Positions 1 through 8,980 of a stretch of 37,081 bases of DNA are shown one piece after another (positions within the stretch are counted from its first letter, which is position 1; every line of letters begins with the position of its first letter). The DNA is from an uncultured Anaerobiospirillum sp. (GTDB taxonomy: Bacteria > Pseudomonadota > Gammaproteobacteria > Enterobacterales > Succinivibrionaceae), in the NCBI GenBank assembly GCA_944390115.1, contig CALXOW010000029.1, positions 1 to 37,081 on the forward strand. The letters are read 5' to 3'. Made by a program: the position numbers and the translations under genes. The notes below the pieces were generated by a model. It searched no databases. It saw only the letters and a program-made list of their open reading frames with translations, and had not been told where the DNA came from.

Positions 1-60
1 GAAGTTAATTTCATTTCGTCAGAAAGCCGTTTTCTGGTCCAGGAGAATCCCCCGTCGTAA
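1..60 (+). CDS. C-terminal end of a TnpB-like protein of an IS200/IS605 element (partial)
   Basis: Frame 1 is open from the window edge and reads 19 codons ending SSESRFLVQENPPS before a TAA at 58-60. TnpB/IS1341-type genes typically end in a Gln-Glu-Pro-rich tail that runs into the right-end hairpin of the element. Here the stop codon sits in the loop of such a hairpin (48-70). The rest of the gene lies outside the window, so neither the RuvC residues nor the zinc finger can be checked. The family call rests on the tail and the hairpin only. An unrelated ORF end is possible. Confidence 0.45.
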   Translation, partial: EVNFISSESRFLVQENPPS

Positions 61-121
61 GACGGTGGGAGCTTCAAAGACCTCAAATGAAAGCTCACAC
101 CGGAGCTTGCCCCTATGTGAG
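48..121 (+). mobile_element. Probable right end of the IS200/IS605-type element, with terminal hairpins
   Basis: A stem of TCCCCCGTC (48-56) pairs with GACGGTGGGA (61-70), with one mismatch, around a GTAA loop. It is followed by two overlapping weaker pairings: GAGCTT 69-74 with AAGCTC 91-96, and CTCACA 94-99 with TGTGAG 116-121. In IS200/IS605 elements the right end is a subterminal hairpin, and the same stretch forms the 3' part of the omega RNA used by TnpB. The exact cleavage site cannot be placed without the left end. Confidence 0.4.
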
Positions 122-399
122 ATAAGAAACGCGCGGCCTATCCCGTAGCTCGTGGCAACCTAAGCGGACGACTTCACGCAGATCGGCTTGAGAACGCGCG
201 CCTGGGTTGAGGACCGGGCGGCGCGGCCGCTGAGATCGCGCGGTACCTGATGGCCGCGCCCATGAGGGTGGGTGGGCGGGCTTCCAAATTGAAGCGCACG
301 AGGGAATGAAGTGAGCCGCAATGCTTCAGCTGGCCTCAGTCCCTGTAGCGGCGAACTGGTTTGCTGCGGCCGTCCTGGCCGTTGGAGCTCACTTAGGGC
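122..399. other. Gene-free interval with a perfect G-quadruplex motif
   Basis: I see no credible gene here; the open frame at 160-420 on the minus strand is low-complexity and runs into the pgk terminator. Positions 266-280 read GGGTGGGTGGGCGGG: four G3 runs with three 1-nt loops, the most stable class of parallel G-quadruplex sequence. GC-rich palindromic patches (for example GCGGCCGC near 220-230) lie upstream of it. Confidence 0.6.
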
Positions 400-450
400 A
401 AACAAAAACCGCCATCCCAAGCCGCCTTACGGCGGCTCAGAATGACGGTT
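400..450 (-). terminator. Intrinsic terminator of pgk
   Basis: Read on the minus strand, a 20-bp stem allowing G-U pairs (AACCGTCATTCTGAGCCGCC with its partner at 407-426) closes on a GTAA loop and is followed by a TTTTTG tract at 404-408. It lies about 50 nt after the pgk stop. Confidence 0.85.
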
Positions 451-497
451 GTTAGCGCGTGAGCTTACGCTCAGCGTGGGCTTAGTTCAGCTTGCTC

Positions 498-1664
498 TTA
501 TTCAGCAGCGCGCTTCTCTAAGATCTCAACTGCTGGTAACTTCTTGCCCTCTAAGAACTCTAAGAAAGCACCACCACCAGTGGAGATGTAGGAAATCTTG
601 TCCTCGATGCCAAACTTCTGGATGGCAGCAATGGTGTCACCACCGCCAGCAACCGAGAAAGCACCCGACTCAGCGATAGCGTGAGCCATAGCCTCGGTGC
701 CCTTGGCAAAAGCGTCGAACTCGAAGACGCCGACTGGGCCGTTCCAGATAATGGTCTTAGCAGCCTTAATAGCAGCGCAGACGTTCTCGATCGACTTAGG
801 ACCCATGTCCATAATCATGTCGTCGTCAGCCAGCTCGGTCTTGGACTTGATAGTAGCTGGGGTATTGGCGTCGAACTCCTTACCGACAACTACGTCAACG
901 AACTCTGGGATCGAGGTCTTGGAAGCTAAGTCCTTAGCGGTGTCAACTAAGTCAGCCTCGTACAGGGACTTACCAACCTTGTTACCTTCAGCTGCGATGA
1001 AGGTGTTAGCAATACCACCACCAACAACTAAGTGATCAGCAACCTTTAATAAGCTCTGTAAAACTGGGAGCTTGGTGGAAACCTTGGAGCCGCCAACAAT
1101 AGCTAACATTGGGCGAACTGGGTTCTCAAAGGCCTTACCTAAAGCGGTCAGCTCCTTGTCTAATAACAGACCAGCGCAGGCCTCTGGAGCGAACTGAGCA
1201 ACACCGTAGGTGGTGCCCTGAGCGCGGTGAGCAGTACCGAAAGCGTCCATTACGAAGACGTCGCATAAAGCAGCGTACTTCTTAGCTAAGGCTTCGTCGT
1301 TCTTCTTCTCGCCCTTGTTGAAACGGCAGTTCTCTAAAACAACTACCTCACCCTCGTTGACCTCAACACCGTCTAAGTAATCCTTGACTAAGCGTACTGG
1401 GCAATCTAACAGGGTCTTCATGTGCTCAACAACTGGCTTTAAGGAGAAAGCCTCGTCGTATTCACCCTCAGTTGGACGGCCTAAGTGCGAGGTAACCATA
1501 ACCTTAGCACCCTTTTCCAAGGCGAGCTTGATGGTTGGTAAAGAGCTTACGATACGTACGTCAGAGGTAACCTTGCCATCCTTGACTGGTACATTTAAAT
1601 CAGCACGGATGAAAACACGCTTGCCCTTCAGGTCGAGGTCGGCCATCTTCTTGACTGCTGCCAT
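498..1664 (-). CDS. pgk: Phosphoglycerate kinase
   Basis: Cytosolic glycolytic enzyme that transfers the acyl phosphate of 1,3-bisphosphoglycerate to ADP. The 388-aa product is the usual bacterial length and has the family landmarks in order: [13 protein letters not shown] near residue 20 (substrate loop), [11 protein letters not shown] near 60, [12 protein letters not shown] around 190, NGPVGVFE around 310 and GGGDTIAA near 345 (nucleotide site). The ATG is preceded by GAGGAAG at proper spacing. It appears monocistronic, with its own sigma70-like promoter at 1765-1792 and a strong terminator at 400-450. In many proteobacteria pgk is grouped with fba, gap or epd; here tkt is close by (4.4-6.3 kb) but separated by another gene. 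Confidence 0.98.
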   Translation of the reverse strand: MAAVKKMADLDLKGKRVFIRADLNVPVKDGKVTSDVRIVSSLPTIKLALEKGAKVMVTSHLGRPTEGEYDEAFSLKPVVEHMKTLLDCPVRLVKDYLDGVEVNEGEVVVLENCRFNKGEKKNDEALAKKYAALCDVFVMDAFGTAHRAQGTTYGVAQFAPEACAGLLLDKELTALGKAFENPVRPMLAIVGGSKVSTKLPVLQSLLKVADHLVVGGGIANTFIAAEGNKVGKSLYEADLVDTAKDLASKTSIPEFVDVVVGKEFDANTPATIKSKTELADDDMIMDMGPKSIENVCAAIKAAKTIIWNGPVGVFEFDAFAKGTEAMAHAIAESGAFSVAGGGDTIAAIQKFGIEDKISYISTGGGAFLEFLEGKKLPAVEILEKRAAE

Positions 1665-1764
1665 AACGATACTTCCTCAATAAATCTGTCTTGGTTAGAC
1701 GGTGTTAGCACAAGGCAAGTAAGCGCTTGCCTCAGGCTTAGCCGTCAGTTCTCGAACTCAAATC

Positions 1765-1792
1765 AGTATATGCAGCAAAAGTTAAAAATCAA
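1765..1792 (-). promoter_or_regulatory. Predicted sigma70 promoter of pgk
   Basis: On the minus strand: TTGATT (1792-1787), a 16-bp spacer, then TATACT (1770-1765). This places the transcript start near 1758, a leader of about 95 nt before the pgk ATG. The leader contains an inverted repeat (AGGCAAG...CTTGCCT, about 1710-1732). Confidence 0.6.
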
Positions 1793-1926
1793 CTAAGCCC
1801 ATGCGATTTTGTGGACTATAGCGCCCCTTGGCAAAATTGTGCCCCAAATTAGGCCTGATCGATGGTCCTTTTGCTGCGTTGCCCGCGCCCCACAGCGCAA
1901 GCTTTAGTCCCGTAGGCTGTCAGGCT

Positions 1927-1948
1927 GCGCCCAAGTTAGCTTGGGCGC
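1927..1948. other. Perfect stem-loop downstream of the CYTH gene
   Basis: GCGCCCAAG and CTTGGGCGC pair perfectly around a 4-nt TTAG loop, 45-66 nt beyond the stop of the CYTH gene on the minus strand. No T tract follows, so it is either a poor terminator or an RNA 3'-end stabiliser. The rest of the 1665-1992 gap holds only the pgk promoter and leader. Confidence 0.4.
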
Positions 1949-1992
1949 CTGAAGCTGCCGCACGCTTACGCGGTTTCTTAAGCTCAGTGGTG

Positions 1993-3933
1993 CTAATTGC
2001 ACACGCATAGGCTGATAGTGGACCAGGCCTGGCGAATGTGGTACTGGGTCGCTAAGGCCTTGAGCTTGTAATTGGAGTCATGAGGCGCGGTGAGGATGTC
2101 AGCCTTGCGCTCTAACTGGTAGATTAAGCGCTCCACAAATTGCGAGGACATAATGGCATAGCTATTGTCCACGCAGCTGCGGCACAGCTCCTTAAAGCGC
2201 TCTAAGGTCAAAGGCTGATCTTTGTTCTCAAGTGCGGCCGCTAGGCGCCCGTAGAACGGCGCGATCCACATATTGACGTTAAACTCGATGTACAGGCTGG
2301 CACACTCGCCCACAATCAGCATGCTCAGATCTTTTAAATCCGGATCCTCGCACAGGTGGCGGTGAATATCCTTATCGGCTTGGCTCACCCAGAAGCGCTT
2401 GTGGTTAAAGGCAAAGTTCAGCGAACACTTTAACAGGTCACGCAAGTCCTCAAAGTGCGCTCTGGTGCCCAAGAGCAAGGCTAAGCCCAAGGCATTGGTG
2501 TAGCCTGAAATCACGGCCTTGCAGGTACTGGTAAATTGCTCGACGGTCGGATCACTTAACTTATCGTACTCGTGCATCACCTTGAGATAGTACTCAAGAT
2601 CAATACGGGTGCCCTCGGCCACGCTCAGCTGCGCCTCTTTTGGTGAATCTGGCTGCCACTTTTGGTTCATGCGATAGAAGGTGGCGAGCACCACGGCACG
2701 CTTGAGCTTGGAGAAAGGCTCGAGGCCAATCACGCCGCCGCTTTTAGCCGGATAGGCGGCCCGTAAGGCTTCTTCTTGCTTGATCAGCTCTGCGATCTTG
2801 GCGCTTAAGGCATGATCATCGTCGTAGGCATCAAGCTTGGTCTTGAGGATATCCTCACTGCTAAGGCCCTCACCTAAACCGTCATTGTCGCTATCAAAGG
2901 CGGTCAAGGGCTCCATATGGCCAAAATAGCCCTCTTGCTTTGCTGGTTTGTGCGGGGCTTGGGCCATGGAAACATAGGAACCAACATCAGTTAAGCCCGA
3001 GACAATCGGCACAATGCCCTGCTCTAACGCGCCGATCGCCCCTACATTTGCACTTTCAGGACTGGTAGCCACATTACATGTTGGTTGATGTTCGGCCCCT
3101 AAAGGATCGATTGTGGCAAAGGTGATGCCGTTGGTGGTAATGCGCTGCGCACCCCCTTGCTGCATCAACAGCGAGGTATCTTTGAACACCGTAGGTGCGC
3201 CCGAGACCTTGAGTAACAAGTCGGAGATGAGAGCACTGAACTCAAAGCGCACATCTTCGAGATCGTAAATGCGCGAGCCTAAATGGGCATCTAAGAAGTC
3301 GTGATTAATTGACTTAAGCTCACACTCGACCTCGCAGATTGGGCTACGGCAAGTTCCGGCAATAATCTCGCCTTGGTCTAAGGCCACCTCAAAGGTGACA
3401 AAGGCTGGCACCTCGAGCAACAGCTTAGTGCGGGTAAAGTTTGTCTGGTACTTGCTAATCAGCTCATGCTCTTGGGTTAAAGCGACCAACCCCGGCGGCA
3501 GGACGCCGGGGGCAAAGAGCGTTAAATCAGGCGTGTTGAGCTGATGGTCGACGCGCAAATTGTGCTCGACGTGAGTGTGGGCGGCACCAATACCGCCATC
3601 TTCTGACTTGTACTTGATCGTTTGCTCGACGCCGGGGAAGAGGCTGGAGCCACGCAGGCGCAAACCGGCCTTAAAGCGGGCAAAGATCAAATCGTCAGCG
3701 GTATCAAAGTAGCTATTGGTCAGGGTCTCAACTTCAACCTTGCTCTCATCGGCTAAATAACGCGTAAGGTCGTGCGTTTGCTTGAAAGCATCCGGTAACT
3801 TGCCATAGTGCTCGTGAAGCCAATCGTTATAGGCTGAACAAAAATCGTGGATAAACGTCGCGGCATAGGCTTGATTGACCGCGAACTTGTACTCACATTC
3901 GATATTATCGAGCAGACTGGCATGGACGCTCAT
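1993..3933 (-). CDS. CYTH-domain (triphosphate tunnel metalloenzyme) protein with long C-terminal extension
   Basis: The N-terminus carries the CYTH signature ExExK as ECEYK at residues 12-16, followed by the basic and acidic strands expected of the tunnel fold (YFDTADD near 60, RLRGSS, KYKSEDGG, and FEVALD-type acidic strands). Enzymes of this family hydrolyse inorganic triphosphate or act on adenylate or thiamine triphosphate. In the related YgiF type the CYTH domain precedes a helical CHAD domain. Here about 400 residues follow. The last 250 are helical, but I do not see a clear CHAD His pattern, so the partner domain is unassigned. I chose ATG 3933 over the in-frame GTG at 3945 because GGAG lies about 11 nt before it and only 2 nt from the GTG. 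A 16-bp palindromic operator sits 44-59 nt upstream, suggesting repressor control. Confidence 0.75.
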   Translation of the reverse strand: MSVHASLLDNIECEYKFAVNQAYAATFIHDFCSAYNDWLHEHYGKLPDAFKQTHDLTRYLADESKVEVETLTNSYFDTADDLIFARFKAGLRLRGSSLFPGVEQTIKYKSEDGGIGAAHTHVEHNLRVDHQLNTPDLTLFAPGVLPPGLVALTQEHELISKYQTNFTRTKLLLEVPAFVTFEVALDQGEIIAGTCRSPICEVECELKSINHDFLDAHLGSRIYDLEDVRFEFSALISDLLLKVSGAPTVFKDTSLLMQQGGAQRITTNGITFATIDPLGAEHQPTCNVATSPESANVGAIGALEQGIVPIVSGLTDVGSYVSMAQAPHKPAKQEGYFGHMEPLTAFDSDNDGLGEGLSSEDILKTKLDAYDDDHALSAKIAELIKQEEALRAAYPAKSGGVIGLEPFSKLKRAVVLATFYRMNQKWQPDSPKEAQLSVAEGTRIDLEYYLKVMHEYDKLSDPTVEQFTSTCKAVISGYTNALGLALLLGTRAHFEDLRDLLKCSLNFAFNHKRFWVSQADKDIHRHLCEDPDLKDLSMLIVGECASLYIEFNVNMWIAPFYGRLAAALENKDQPLTLERFKELCRSCVDNSYAIMSSQFVERLIYQLERKADILTAPHDSNYKLKALATQYHIRQAWSTISLCVCN

Positions 3934-3976
3934 CTCTGACCACACTCCACTGGTACGCAGCTCCTAGGGCACTGCT

Positions 3977-3992
3977 CCGTAAACGTTTACGG
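3977..3992. promoter_or_regulatory. 16-bp palindromic operator, copy 1 (LacI/GalR-like)
   Basis: CCGTAAACGTTTACGG is a perfect palindrome with a central CG, the hallmark of LacI/GalR-family operators such as those of PurR and RbsR. An identical site, sharing also one flanking T, is at 9479-9494. Copy 1 lies just upstream of the CYTH gene start and downstream of the tkt terminator. The rest of the 3946-4272 gap holds another perfect palindrome (CTGAGTTAACTCAG, 4039-4052) and a short tandem repeat, but no gene. Confidence 0.55.
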
Positions 3993-4191
3993 GCACGGTG
4001 ACAGTACGCTGGAACTGCCTCAAAATTCTGGAAAGCAACTGAGTTAACTCAGGCTGATCACGGGCACAAAAGCCCAATCATTGCACACAGTCTACTCCAC
4101 CTTGCCAGTTCGCACTGATGGTTAGATCACCAAATGACGAAATTGCGCCGTCCTAGTTCACAAAATTGCCAATTTCTCACCCCGCCGCCCG

Positions 4192-4225
4192 ATCGAGCCG
4201 TCCCTTCCCTATCGAGCCGTCCCTT
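4192..4225. repeat. Short direct repeat, two copies
   Basis: ATCGAGCCGTCCCTT occurs at 4192-4206 and 4211-4225, a 19-bp period. No function is evident. Confidence 0.6.
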
Positions 4226-4272
4226 TTAGGATGAGGGCCCGGATCTTGGGGCTTGTTCCTTTTGGTCTGCTC

Positions 4273-4315
4273 TAAAAACGACAAACGGCCATGCCCCCTA
4301 TGGGGACATGACCGC
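4273..4315 (-). terminator. Intrinsic terminator of tkt
   Basis: On the minus strand a stem of CGGTCATGTCCCC with GGGGCATGGCCG closes on ATAG and is followed by TTTGTCGTTTTT. It starts about 36 nt beyond the tkt stop. Confidence 0.85.
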
Positions 4316-4350
4316 TTGCTGCTAAGCTGGGCTTAGCTGTTGTTGATCTC

Positions 4351-6345
4351 TTACTTGAGTAAGGACTTGCCTACAGCAACGGCATTAGCAACGGTGAAGC
4401 CGTAACGCTCGAAGAGCTTGTCGGCTGGAGCCGAAGCACCGTAGTGGTCTAAGCCTAAGACCTTGCCGTCTAAGCCGACGTACTTGTACCAAGTGGTGGT
4501 GGTACCAGCCTCAATGGCAACACGGGCACGAACGGCAGCAGGTAAGACTTGCTCCTTGTACTCGGCGCTCTGACGATCGAACTCCTCGCAGCAAGGCATC
4601 GAGACGACACGGACCTTCTTGCCTTCCTTCTCTAACTCTTCAGCAGCGTGGAAAGCTAAAGCGACTTCCGAGCCGGTGGCGATGTAGATGAGGTCAGGAG
4701 TGCCATCACAATCCTTGAGGATGTAGCCGCCCTTAGCAATAGCAGCAATCTGCTCTGGGGTACGTGGCATCTGCTCTAAGCCCTGACGGGTTAAAACGAT
4801 GTCCGATGGGCCATCCTTGCGCTCGATCATCTGAGTCCAAGCCATAGCGGTCTCGACCTGGTCGCATGGACGCCAAGTGTCTAAGTTTGGAACCAGACGT
4901 AAGGTGGCGGTCTGCTCGATTGGCTCGTGGGTTGGGCCGTCCTCGCCCACACCGATCGAGTCGTGAGTGAAGACGAACAGGGTTGGGATCTTCATTAGAG
5001 CAGCCATGCGGATCGCGTTGCGAGCGTACTCCGAGAAGATTAAGAAGGTGCCGCCGTATGGACGGAAGCCACCGTGGAGCACGATACCATTCATGGCAGC
5101 GCACATGACGAACTCACGAACACCCCAGTGGATGTAGTTGCCCTTGAGCTCGTGTGGCAGCACCGAGTGCGAAGCCTTGTTCATGGTGAGGTTCGATGGA
5201 GCTAAGTCCGCCGAACCACCTAATAACTCAGGTAACAGGGCACCGAAGAAGTCTAAGGCGTTTTGACCAGCCTTGCGGGTAGCAAGCTTAGCTGGGTTGT
5301 TTTGTAAGTCCTGAGCCCAAGCTAAAGCCTTCTGAGCTAAGTCAACTGGGAGCTCGCCCTTCATGCGGCGCTCAAACTCGGAGGCCAGCTCTGGGTACTG
5401 AGCCTTGTACTTAGCAAAGAGCTCATTCCACTCGCCCTCGGCCTTAGCACCAGCCTCAACAGCCGACCACTGAGCGTAGATATCCTCTGGGATAACAAAT
5501 GGAGGGTAATCCCAGCCTAACTCCTTACGGGTTAAAGCGATTTCCTCATCGCCTAAAGGAGCACCGTGGCACGACTCCTTGCCTTGCTTGTTTGGCGAGC
5601 CCTTGCCGATAGTGGTGTGGCAGATAATGATCGAAGGCTTGTCCTTCTCGGCTTGAGCAGCAGCAATTGCCTTACGCAGAGCCTCACCATCGTGGCCGTT
5701 TACCTCTTGAACGTGCCAGTGGTACGACTCAAAGCGCTTGACTGGATCATCGCCGAACCAGTTCTTGATCTCGCCGTCAATCGAGATACCGTTGGAGTCA
5801 TATAAAGCGATTAACTTGCCTAAGCCTAAGGTACCAGCAAGCGAGCAGGCCTCGTGGGAGATACCTTCCATTAAGCAGCCATCACCCATGAAGACATAGG
5901 TGTAGTGGTCAACGATATCAAAGCCTGGACGGTTGAACTCGTGAGCTAAAAGCTCTTCGGCTAAAGCAAAACCAACCGAGTTGGCTAAGCCCTGGCCTAA
6001 AGGACCAGTGGTGGTCTCAACACCTGGAACCTCACCGTACTCTGGGTGACCAGGGGTCTTGGAATCTAACTGACGGAACTGCTTTAAGTCCTCGATCGAG
6101 AGATCGTAGCCGGTTAAATGCAGCAGCGAGTAGATAAGCATGGAGGCGTGGCCGTTCGAGAGGATAAAGCGGTCACGGTTAGCCCAGTGTGGGTTCTTTG
6201 GATTGTGACGTAAGAAGCCACGCCACAAAGCTTCGGCCATATCAGCCATACCAAGAGGTGCACCTGGGTGGCCCGACTTGGCCTTTTGCACACCGTCCAT
6301 ACTTAAAGCACGGATTGCATTAGCTAATTGCTGATACTCTGACAT
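4351..6345 (-). CDS. tkt: Transketolase
   Basis: Thiamine-diphosphate enzyme of the non-oxidative pentose phosphate pathway, moving two-carbon units between ketose and aldose phosphates. The 664-aa product matches E. coli TktA/TktB in length. Visible landmarks are [15 protein letters not shown] near residue 24, [13 protein letters not shown] near 55, the ThDP/Mg motif beginning GDGCLMEG near 155 and ending at an Asn about 30 residues later, GPTHEPIEQ with the cofactor-activating Glu region, and [19 protein letters not shown]. The start is ATG 6345, with AGGAG 7 nt upstream; an in-frame ATG 63 nt further out lacks this site. It has its own terminator. With transaldolase at 8.2 kb it gives the cell a complete non-oxidative branch. 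Confidence 0.98.
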   Translation of the reverse strand: MSEYQQLANAIRALSMDGVQKAKSGHPGAPLGMADMAEALWRGFLRHNPKNPHWANRDRFILSNGHASMLIYSLLHLTGYDLSIEDLKQFRQLDSKTPGHPEYGEVPGVETTTGPLGQGLANSVGFALAEELLAHEFNRPGFDIVDHYTYVFMGDGCLMEGISHEACSLAGTLGLGKLIALYDSNGISIDGEIKNWFGDDPVKRFESYHWHVQEVNGHDGEALRKAIAAAQAEKDKPSIIICHTTIGKGSPNKQGKESCHGAPLGDEEIALTRKELGWDYPPFVIPEDIYAQWSAVEAGAKAEGEWNELFAKYKAQYPELASEFERRMKGELPVDLAQKALAWAQDLQNNPAKLATRKAGQNALDFFGALLPELLGGSADLAPSNLTMNKASHSVLPHELKGNYIHWGVREFVMCAAMNGIVLHGGFRPYGGTFLIFSEYARNAIRMAALMKIPTLFVFTHDSIGVGEDGPTHEPIEQTATLRLVPNLDTWRPCDQVETAMAWTQMIERKDGPSDIVLTRQGLEQMPRTPEQIAAIAKGGYILKDCDGTPDLIYIATGSEVALAFHAAEELEKEGKKVRVVSMPCCEEFDRQSAEYKEQVLPAAVRARVAIEAGTTTTWYKYVGLDGKVLGLDHYGASAPADKLFERYGFTVANAVAVGKSLLK

Positions 6346-6461
6346 GTTTTCTCCTAGATTCACCACAACTGCCAGGCGCCCCAAGCAGCTGCAAGCTTCT
6401 TGTTCCAAATAGGGTTATGCTAACCAAGGCCTGTGTTGAGGCCTAGCAGCGCAAATTAGGT

Positions 6462-6490
6462 TGGACCAAAGCCCCAGCAAGCTGGGGCTT
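6462..6490 (-). terminator. Probable terminator or hairpin cluster after the DUF945-like gene
   Basis: On the minus strand AGCCCCAGC-TT-GCTGGGGCT is followed by TTGG, a strong stem with a weak T tract. Between it and the gene stop are more hairpins, including the perfect 22-bp palindrome CCTAAGGGGC/GCCCCTTAGG at 6521-6542 and a GCCCGC/GCGGGC pair near 6504-6520. Confidence 0.5.
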
Positions 6491-6570
6491 GCCCCGTGGG
6501 GCCGCGCCCGCACGGGCGGGCCTAAGGGGCTTGCCCCTTAGGGGGCGTGCCCGTGGGCTCGGGCTAGTCC

Positions 6571-7941
6571 TTAAATCTTGTTGCCGTTAACGGTGATAAC
6601 TGTTGGTTCGTCTGGGCGGCCGGAGCGATACTCGATCGTGCCCTGCGAGACGCCATCCTTGACCTTGAACTGCGCAAAGAGCGGAGCTAAGGACATTAAG
6701 GAGCGACCGGTGATTAAGTTGACGTCAGCGCCGACCTTAACCTCGCCTGTTGCCGTCATATCTAAGTACTGACCGTACTCGATATCCTTAACCTCTAAGG
6801 TCTCAGAGCCTGCGATCTCAACTGGGACCTGCTTTTGCTCGGCCTTGCTGTACTGATCTGGGCGCACCATCGTGACGTAATCAAAGCGCGAGCCTTGATC
6901 GACCTTGATCGTGACCGGATGTGGTAAGAACTCGCCTAAGCTTTCTAAAGCCTGCTCTGGGGAATTAAAGGTCTTAAGACTTAAACCCTCGAGCGTGCCG
7001 GTAAAGTGTAGGTTCTTAAGCAGACGAGCCGAGCCCACCTTGAGCTCGTATGGCAGGTTGAAAATACCTTGCTTGGAAGGACGAGTGCCCGCACTCTTAA
7101 AGACAATATCCTCAACAATCATCGGGGACATGCCGAGCATCGAGAAGCGGCTGATCGCTAAATCATTGCGACCAATGTCCGTGAGCTCAAAGAAGCCTTG
7201 CGTTTCACTGTGATAGGACAGATCCGAAACGGCGGCATAGTTGGACAGGATATGGTCTAAGGTGAAATCAAGCGTGAAATTCTCTTCCTGGTCAAAGCCC
7301 AGATTGAGACTTATCGTGCCCACTGGCTTGTAGCCAATGCGCTCCTTGATTTGGTTGACCGCGCCGACCATACCCTCATCAAAGCTTGGGAAGTCAGGCT
7401 CGTAGCTCGTCTCCTCGGAAACATGCTCGCGCAAGTACTTTTGGTACTCAGCTAAAGCATAGAGCGAGACATCGTCGTTGAGATAGGAGGCACTAAATTG
7501 CGCCAGGCCTTGATCGTTCCACAGACTGTAGGAACCCGTGAGGTTCAACGCCGTTAGCGTGGTTAAGTCAAAAGACTTAATGGCGTTGGCGTCATTGATC
7601 GTGGCCTGCACTAAATCAATGGCAAAATCATAGCCGCCATAGTTGATGCTGACGGTGAAAGGAATCTTGAGTTTGACATCTCCGTCTGTGGCGACGAAGG
7701 TCACGTCATGCGAGAACAGTCCGATATCATCCTCGTACAAAGCCACCGAAACTGGGTTTTCACCCTCGGCGATCATATTTTGGTTGATAAAGTTCTCAAC
7801 AAAGCTGCGTGACTGCTCCATCATCGTGCCATAGGAGCACATCGGAACCACGTAACCACCGCCGACCACAGCTACGACTGCCACGGCGGCAATCGCCTGA
7901 GCTAAGGTCTTCTTCTTGAGTGCACAAGCACAAACTGCCAC
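6571..7941 (-). CDS. DUF945 (YdgA-like) anchored envelope protein
   Basis: A 456-aa protein that begins with Lys/Cys-rich residues and one hydrophobic helix (about residues 12-33, AQAIAAVAVVAVVGGG). A mostly beta-strand exported domain follows, with the repetitive sheet pattern of the DUF945/YdgA family: early GxxxE-type strands, a long middle with alternating hydrophobic residues, and a C-terminal part close to TVNGNKI. E. coli YdgA is an inner-membrane protein of unclear role facing the periplasm. I selected GTG 7941 because AGGAG sits 6 nt upstream of it; the TTG at 7947 directly abuts the site. Family membership is from fold-like pattern and layout, so the call is moderate. Confidence 0.65.
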   Translation of the reverse strand: MAVCACALKKKTLAQAIAAVAVVAVVGGGYVVPMCSYGTMMEQSRSFVENFINQNMIAEGENPVSVALYEDDIGLFSHDVTFVATDGDVKLKIPFTVSINYGGYDFAIDLVQATINDANAIKSFDLTTLTALNLTGSYSLWNDQGLAQFSASYLNDDVSLYALAEYQKYLREHVSEETSYEPDFPSFDEGMVGAVNQIKERIGYKPVGTISLNLGFDQEENFTLDFTLDHILSNYAAVSDLSYHSETQGFFELTDIGRNDLAISRFSMLGMSPMIVEDIVFKSAGTRPSKQGIFNLPYELKVGSARLLKNLHFTGTLEGLSLKTFNSPEQALESLGEFLPHPVTIKVDQGSRFDYVTMVRPDQYSKAEQKQVPVEIAGSETLEVKDIEYGQYLDMTATGEVKVGADVNLITGRSLMSLAPLFAQFKVKDGVSQGTIEYRSGRPDEPTVITVNGNKI

Positions 7942-7978
7942 TGTCAACTCCTCTCACCGACAACCAATAGATTCTTAA

Positions 7979-7996
7979 GCAGCTAAGCTTAGCTGC
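7979..7996. other. 18-bp perfect palindrome in the 5' region of the DUF945-like gene
   Basis: GCAGCTAAGCTTAGCTGC is fully self-complementary and lies about 40 nt upstream of the start codon. It could be an operator or an RNA hairpin without loop; nothing distinguishes these. Confidence 0.35.
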
Positions 7997-8035
7997 TGCC
8001 CCCACGGGGCGCTCTCTTGATTGTAGCTTAGTTCC

Positions 8036-8065
8036 AAAAAAGCCGATCAAACGATCGGCTTTTTT
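8036..8065. terminator. Bidirectional intrinsic terminator after tal
   Basis: AAAAAAGCCGATC and GATCGGCTTTTTT form a perfect 13-bp stem around AAAC. Both strands end in a T tract. On the minus strand it lies 130 nt after the tal stop and shields the DUF945-like gene from read-through. Confidence 0.9.
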
Positions 8066-8194
8066 GTGGACAGACGCACTTAATATCAATTAACGGTTAG
8101 TACATCTGGCATGAAGCATCGCCCTCAGACTCCCTTGCACCACCAAGGCTCACTTGAAGCCGGGTGCTCACAAGACCTTAAGGCTCAGATGCTA

Positions 8195-8845
8195 TTAACC
8201 GAAGACCTTGCGATAGTCGTCCTGGAACTTAGCAATGCCTTGGTCGGTTAATGGGTGGTGAGTCATCTGCTCGATTACCTTGTAAGGAACGGTAGCGATG
8301 TCAGCACCAGCTAAAGCGCAATCCATAATGTGGATTGGGTTGCGAACCGAAGCGGCGATGATTTGAGCGTCGATATCACCGATCGAGAAGATATCGGAGA
8401 TCTGACGGATTAAGTCGATGCCTGGCATCGAGATATCGTCTAAGCGGCCTAAGAATGGGGATACGTAGGTAGCACCGGCACGAGCAGCTAATAAAGCTTG
8501 GTTAGCTGAGAAGATTAAGGTTAAGTTGGTCTTGATGCCCTCAGCCTTGCACATACGGCAAGCCTTTAAACCTTCAACGGTCATTGGGATCTTAACAACC
8601 ATGTTAGGGTGGATAGCAGCGATCTCGCGAGCTTCCTTCATCATGGTTGGAGCATCGAGGGTAGTTGGCTTAACTTCACCGCTGATTGGGCCATCAACAA
8701 TCGAAGCGATCTCTTGGATGACTTCCTTGAAGTCACGGCCTTCCTTGGCAATCAGGGTTGGATTAGTGGTAACACCGCAGATAACGCCCATATCATTGGC
8801 TTTACGGATATCTTCAACGTTAGCGGTATCGATAAAGAAACGCAT
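8195..8845 (-). CDS. tal: Small (FSA/TalC-type) transaldolase
   Basis: The 216-aa length and sequence fit the short transaldolase/fructose-6-phosphate aldolase subfamily (decameric TIM barrels). Schiff-base Lys is K85 in VVKIPMT, with D6 in [18 protein letters not shown] near 26-36 and [12 protein letters not shown] near 106. Residue 131 is Phe (SPFLGRLD), where E. coli fructose-6-phosphate aldolase FsaA has Tyr131 and true transaldolases have Phe. This favours transaldolase activity, i.e. sedoheptulose-7-P plus glyceraldehyde-3-P exchange, with tkt nearby completing the pathway. The ATG has GGGAG 6 nt upstream. A bidirectional terminator follows. Its upstream region is unusually long and repeat-bearing. 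Confidence 0.93.
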   Translation of the reverse strand: MRFFIDTANVEDIRKANDMGVICGVTTNPTLIAKEGRDFKEVIQEIASIVDGPISGEVKPTTLDAPTMMKEAREIAAIHPNMVVKIPMTVEGLKACRMCKAEGIKTNLTLIFSANQALLAARAGATYVSPFLGRLDDISMPGIDLIRQISDIFSIGDIDAQIIAASVRNPIHIMDCALAGADIATVPYKVIEQMTHHPLTDQGIAKFQDDYRKVFG

Positions 8846-8952
8846 TGCAACTCCCTATTAAATCGTTTGGGACTGAAGCCTAAGCCGTCCCTTCTACACC
8901 AGAGCTAAGGCACAAAGCCTCAAGCGGTTACGACTAAAGCGCCTTCACAGGA

Positions 8953-8980
8953 AGATTAAAGCAACGACCTGCTTTAATCT
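8953..8980. promoter_or_regulatory. AT-rich perfect hairpin in the tal leader
   Basis: AGATTAAAGCA and TGCTTTAATCT form an 11-bp perfect stem around a 6-nt loop, about 108 nt before the tal ATG. No T tract follows. It may be an operator palindrome or a structured leader element. Confidence 0.4.

Noticed and set aside
160-420. 86-codon open frame on the minus strand near the mobile-element edge
   Set aside because: Low-complexity Arg/Pro-rich product, no ribosome site, and it overlaps the pgk terminator.
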